A stretch of DNA of 22,525 bases, taken from Haplomitrium mnioides (taxonomy: Eukaryota > Marchantiophyta > Haplomitriopsida > Calobryales). A program made the position numbers and the translations under genes. The stretch is from NCBI GenBank assembly GCA_049999725.1, contig JBNGIS010015387.1, positions 1-22,525 of the forward strand. The letters are read 5' to 3'. How positions within the stretch are numbered: position 1 is the stretch's first letter; each line of letters begins with the position of its first letter. Below, in pieces: positions 20,404 to 22,525 of the stretch. The notes under the pieces are model-generated. The model searched no databases. It had not been told where the DNA came from and saw only the letters and a list, made by a program, of their open reading frames with translations.

Positions 20404-20420
20404 GTCTATGCGCGCATAGG
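20404..20420. repeat. Isolated copy of the palindromic core
   Basis: GTCTATGCGCGCATAGG stands 125 bases after the last array core, out of the 52-bp register. It is preceded by AAA as in the array (CCCCAAAGTCTATG), but the surrounding spacer does not match. Confidence 0.75.
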
Positions 20421-20866
20421 GTTCATACTTCTACAACCGAGGATACAGACTGTAAACGTTCTATTTTTGCAACAAACTCTACATATGCAAAAAAAATCGA
20501 CTTTTAATTCAGAATCTAAAAGTAAAAAATGGGAACAAAGCTCTTCTTCTGAGTCAAACAACGTTAAAGATTTAAATTTTTACAACAAAGTCTTCAAAAG
20601 AAAAACAATTTAGTCAACTTGGGCAGATGCTTCAGCGAGATAATAACCTTAAAGTAAAAAGCAAAATACTTATATTCTGGAGATGAAAATATTTGTACGA
20701 AACAAATAAAAATATTAACTATGAATTAAAGTTCATTTACAAAGAACAACATTCAACTTGGAATGACATACGATCACAAAGTCAAGTTTGCTAGAAATTC
20801 AACAAGTTGCTAAAAACAATTTTCAAATACTTTTGGAAATGATCCTCTTAAATTATACAAGATTTG

Positions 20867-20869
<3 letters not shown>

Positions 20870-20897
<28 letters not shown>
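20870..20897. repeat. 28-base poly(T) tract
   Basis: An uninterrupted T run. On the minus strand it is a poly(A) directly following the last recognisable codons of the transposase-like gene (LPPTLFKRL, then KSK). ACAAGATTTGCAA abuts it at 20857-20869 and recurs at 21476-21488. Confidence 0.85.
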
Positions 20898-21548
20898 GGA
20901 CTTTAGTCGCTTGAACAAAGTTGGAGGCAGCGGGCCTTCAAAGTCACATAATATTTTGTTGAGCACAATAATTGTCGAATTGGAATTGCTTCTCAAGTTT
21001 CCGTACGTTAAGAAGACCTTCGAAGAGAGAGCATAGTTGAATATTAATACACCAACAACATGCACACCCACCAAACAATCCTTATCAATATTTTTTGGTA
21101 GCGATGGCTAGTGTAGAATAGCATCTTTCTTCTGATCCATTCCATCAATGACAATTCCTAAGTATTTTTGACCATCGGCATAACATTTTCTTCGATGGTT
21201 TGTAAGTTTTGATCTTTCTTTCATTTGTTGGTCACGATGAAGAAACAATTGGCGATTATATTTGACTGCATCAATCCAAAACAAGAAGGATATAAAACTA
21301 GTTCAGTAAAACATAGGTGGATACTTGTAACTTTAAAACACAACCTTATGTGTAAATAATATTGAAGGCATATTAAACAAATGTTTGAATTTATTGAAAC
21401 AAAACACTTTGTAAAAGATAAAAAAGAAACCTTAGGCAATTTGAAAAAAGGAAAATCTATTGGGAAAAGAAAAAAACAAGATTTGCAAAAAGAGGTTACA
21501 AGATCACATCCTTTGAGCGTTTAGGATGAGTGGAGGCAACAACAGATC

Positions 21549-21564
21549 GTATGCGTGTATAGAA
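21549..21564. repeat. Diverged palindromic core
   Basis: CGTATGCGTGTATAGA resembles the array core with three or four changes. It is 94 bases left of the perfect copy at 21643 and lies in the predicted intron. Confidence 0.5.
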
Positions 21565-21642
21565 CCAATACAACAACATCAATATCATGGCTTGTTGTGA
21601 ATGTTGTCGCGACTGGTTAAAATTGAAATATAAAACAACAGA

Positions 21643-21660
21643 GTCTATGCGCGCATAGAC
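21643..21660. repeat. Perfect 18-bp palindrome GTCTATGCGCGCATAGAC
   Basis: The sequence equals its own reverse complement over all 18 bases. It is the best-preserved version of the core seen in the 52-bp array. It lies within the predicted intron of the transposase-like gene. It could be a protein-binding site or simply an intact copy of a dispersed repeat. Confidence 0.9.
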
Positions 21661-22426
21661 TCTCTTCTCACAACTCATCTTGCTAAGAATTATTCAACTC
21701 TAATCTTCTTTGCAAAAGAACTTCAAAAAAAATATTTCTTTAACTGTAAGTTGAGAAAACATAACATATCTAGAACTAAGCTTCGAGTCTATAGAAAAAA
21801 TGATGGATTAACCAAAGCTGTCAAAAGAGAAGAAGGTTTGTTACCTGTGTCGGACTCCAAGACAGATTTTTCTTGCAAAGATTTTATTTCTTCGCATGTT
21901 TACAAATAGCAAATCTATTGCATTTTAGAATTTTGACATTTGGAAAATGAGTTCTCCAATGTTTTGTAAAACTTGAGGAACTGAGAATACAATGGGGATC
22001 TTTCTCTTTCAAATAAGTTATGTAATAGTCATAAACTTCCCATTTTGTAAAATTATCCAACAAGTTATACACTTTGTGAGTGGGCATTCTCTCGCAATGC
22101 CCTTGGAAAAAATTGTCCATCCACTCACGAATGAAAACTTCTTTAGCAGACAGTTCTCTTTTTCCAAAAATGTCTTTAGGATCTGCATTTTTGAGATTTT
22201 GAATACTTTGGATTTTATCATTCCCTATTGCTAATATTAATTTGAATGCTCTTCTATAGACAAAGGTACCGCCAGGTAGTGTAAACCGATTTTCGACATC
22301 ATAATCTTTTCTTGGTATTCCCCACTGCAGTGTGATATCACGATTCTTCATGCTTTGTCGAAAGTACATTTCTCTTACAGTTTTAAAAAAATCTGTCTTG
22401 CACAATGACAAGAAATTCTCTTCAAT

Positions 22427-22525
22427 CTAGAAATGGACATTGGATCCAGCTTTTTCTTCACAAAGCTCTAGTCATGATGGACTTTCCGCAAAGAGTTTTC
22501 ACGTAAGGTGTTTACCCGTTTGGGT
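22427..22525. other. Edge sequence upstream of the transposase-like exon
   Basis: On the minus strand this ends in CCATTTCTAG, a reasonable 3' splice site directly before the open frame, so an earlier exon probably lies beyond the window. One minus-strand frame reads VNTLRENSLRKVHHD before a stop. It cannot be assigned. Confidence 0.35.

Larger units (their letters stand above)
21266..21844 (-). other. Intron of the transposase-like gene
   Basis: It is bounded by GTAACA and TTGATGCAG on the minus strand and preserves phase between the exons (codon G|TC). It carries two copies of the palindromic core (21549 and 21643) and an A-rich stretch near 21440-21480. Confidence 0.6.
20898..22426 (-). 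pseudogene. Transposase-like gene of the IIDGMDQ family, decayed
   Basis: Exon 1 (22426-21845) follows an ATTTCTAG acceptor-like site. It contains GGTFVYRRAFKLILAIGNDK, WMDNFFQGHCERMPTHK, EVYDYYITYLKEKDPHC and FTKHWRTHFPNV, ending near RFAICKH. A one-base loss at about 21895 removes the second Cys of a C-x-x-C and shifts the frame, which then runs open to an ACAG|GTAACA donor. A 579-bp intron (21844-21266, acceptor TTGATGCAG) joins in phase to exon 2 (21265-20898). Exon 2 has HRDQQMKERSKL, YLGIVIDGMDQKKDAIL, an in-frame TAG at 21108-21110, CLVGVHVVGVLIF and GPLPPTLFKRL before the poly(A). I recognise this layout from large transposase-like proteins of plants and other eukaryotes, possibly annotated as DUF7869; that name is uncertain. 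The family normally continues with a D-N...E-N-K segment, which is missing here. Confidence 0.75.

Overview
This window looks like nuclear DNA of a repeat-rich eukaryote, most likely a land plant. It has Ty3/gypsy chromovirus remains, short GT-AG introns with clear 3' splice sites, an AT-rich background and a 10-N assembly gap. It contains no intact protein-coding gene, no recognisable tRNA or rRNA, and no bacterial-style operon. The species cannot be named from the sequence.

Left part (1 to about 4060): this GC-richer block has no credible gene. It holds a 583-bp inverted-repeat (MITE-like) element at 340-922 and a succession of decayed tandem arrays with periods near 39, 48 (about ten copies), 110-160 and 96 bp. 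It reads like the non-coding or long-terminal part of a large, old retroelement.

Middle (about 4060-10900): AT-rich intergenic DNA with a 38-bp array (5091-5281), several two-copy duplications, a dispersed 118-bp repeat (7442 and 9095) and a long imperfect foldback structure (9389-10000).

10944-12872 (minus strand): pieces that read as exons of an unidentified, probably decayed gene. One 75-bp intron joins its flanking exons in phase. Upstream lies a 61-bp array (12892-13110) containing the assembly gap.

14232-19113: nested Ty3/gypsy debris. A plus-strand chromovirus remnant (RNase H, integrase, chromodomain-like tail) ends in a probable LTR (16227-16684). That LTR abuts, base for base, the broken integrase of a minus-strand Ty3/gypsy copy (RT-RNase H-integrase, 16685-18205). 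A third plus-strand fragment (protease-RT, 18245-19113) lies head to head with the second.

19114-22525: a strictly 52-bp array built around a palindromic core related to GTCTATGCGCGCATAGAC, with more copies of the core scattered to its right. It lies beside a decayed, intron-containing, transposase-like gene on the minus strand (20898-22426) of the family carrying an I-I-D-G-M-D-Q motif. That gene is cut off at a 28-base poly(T) tract, which is poly(A) in its sense direction. The pairing of this array with the transposase-like gene is the most unusual thing in the window.
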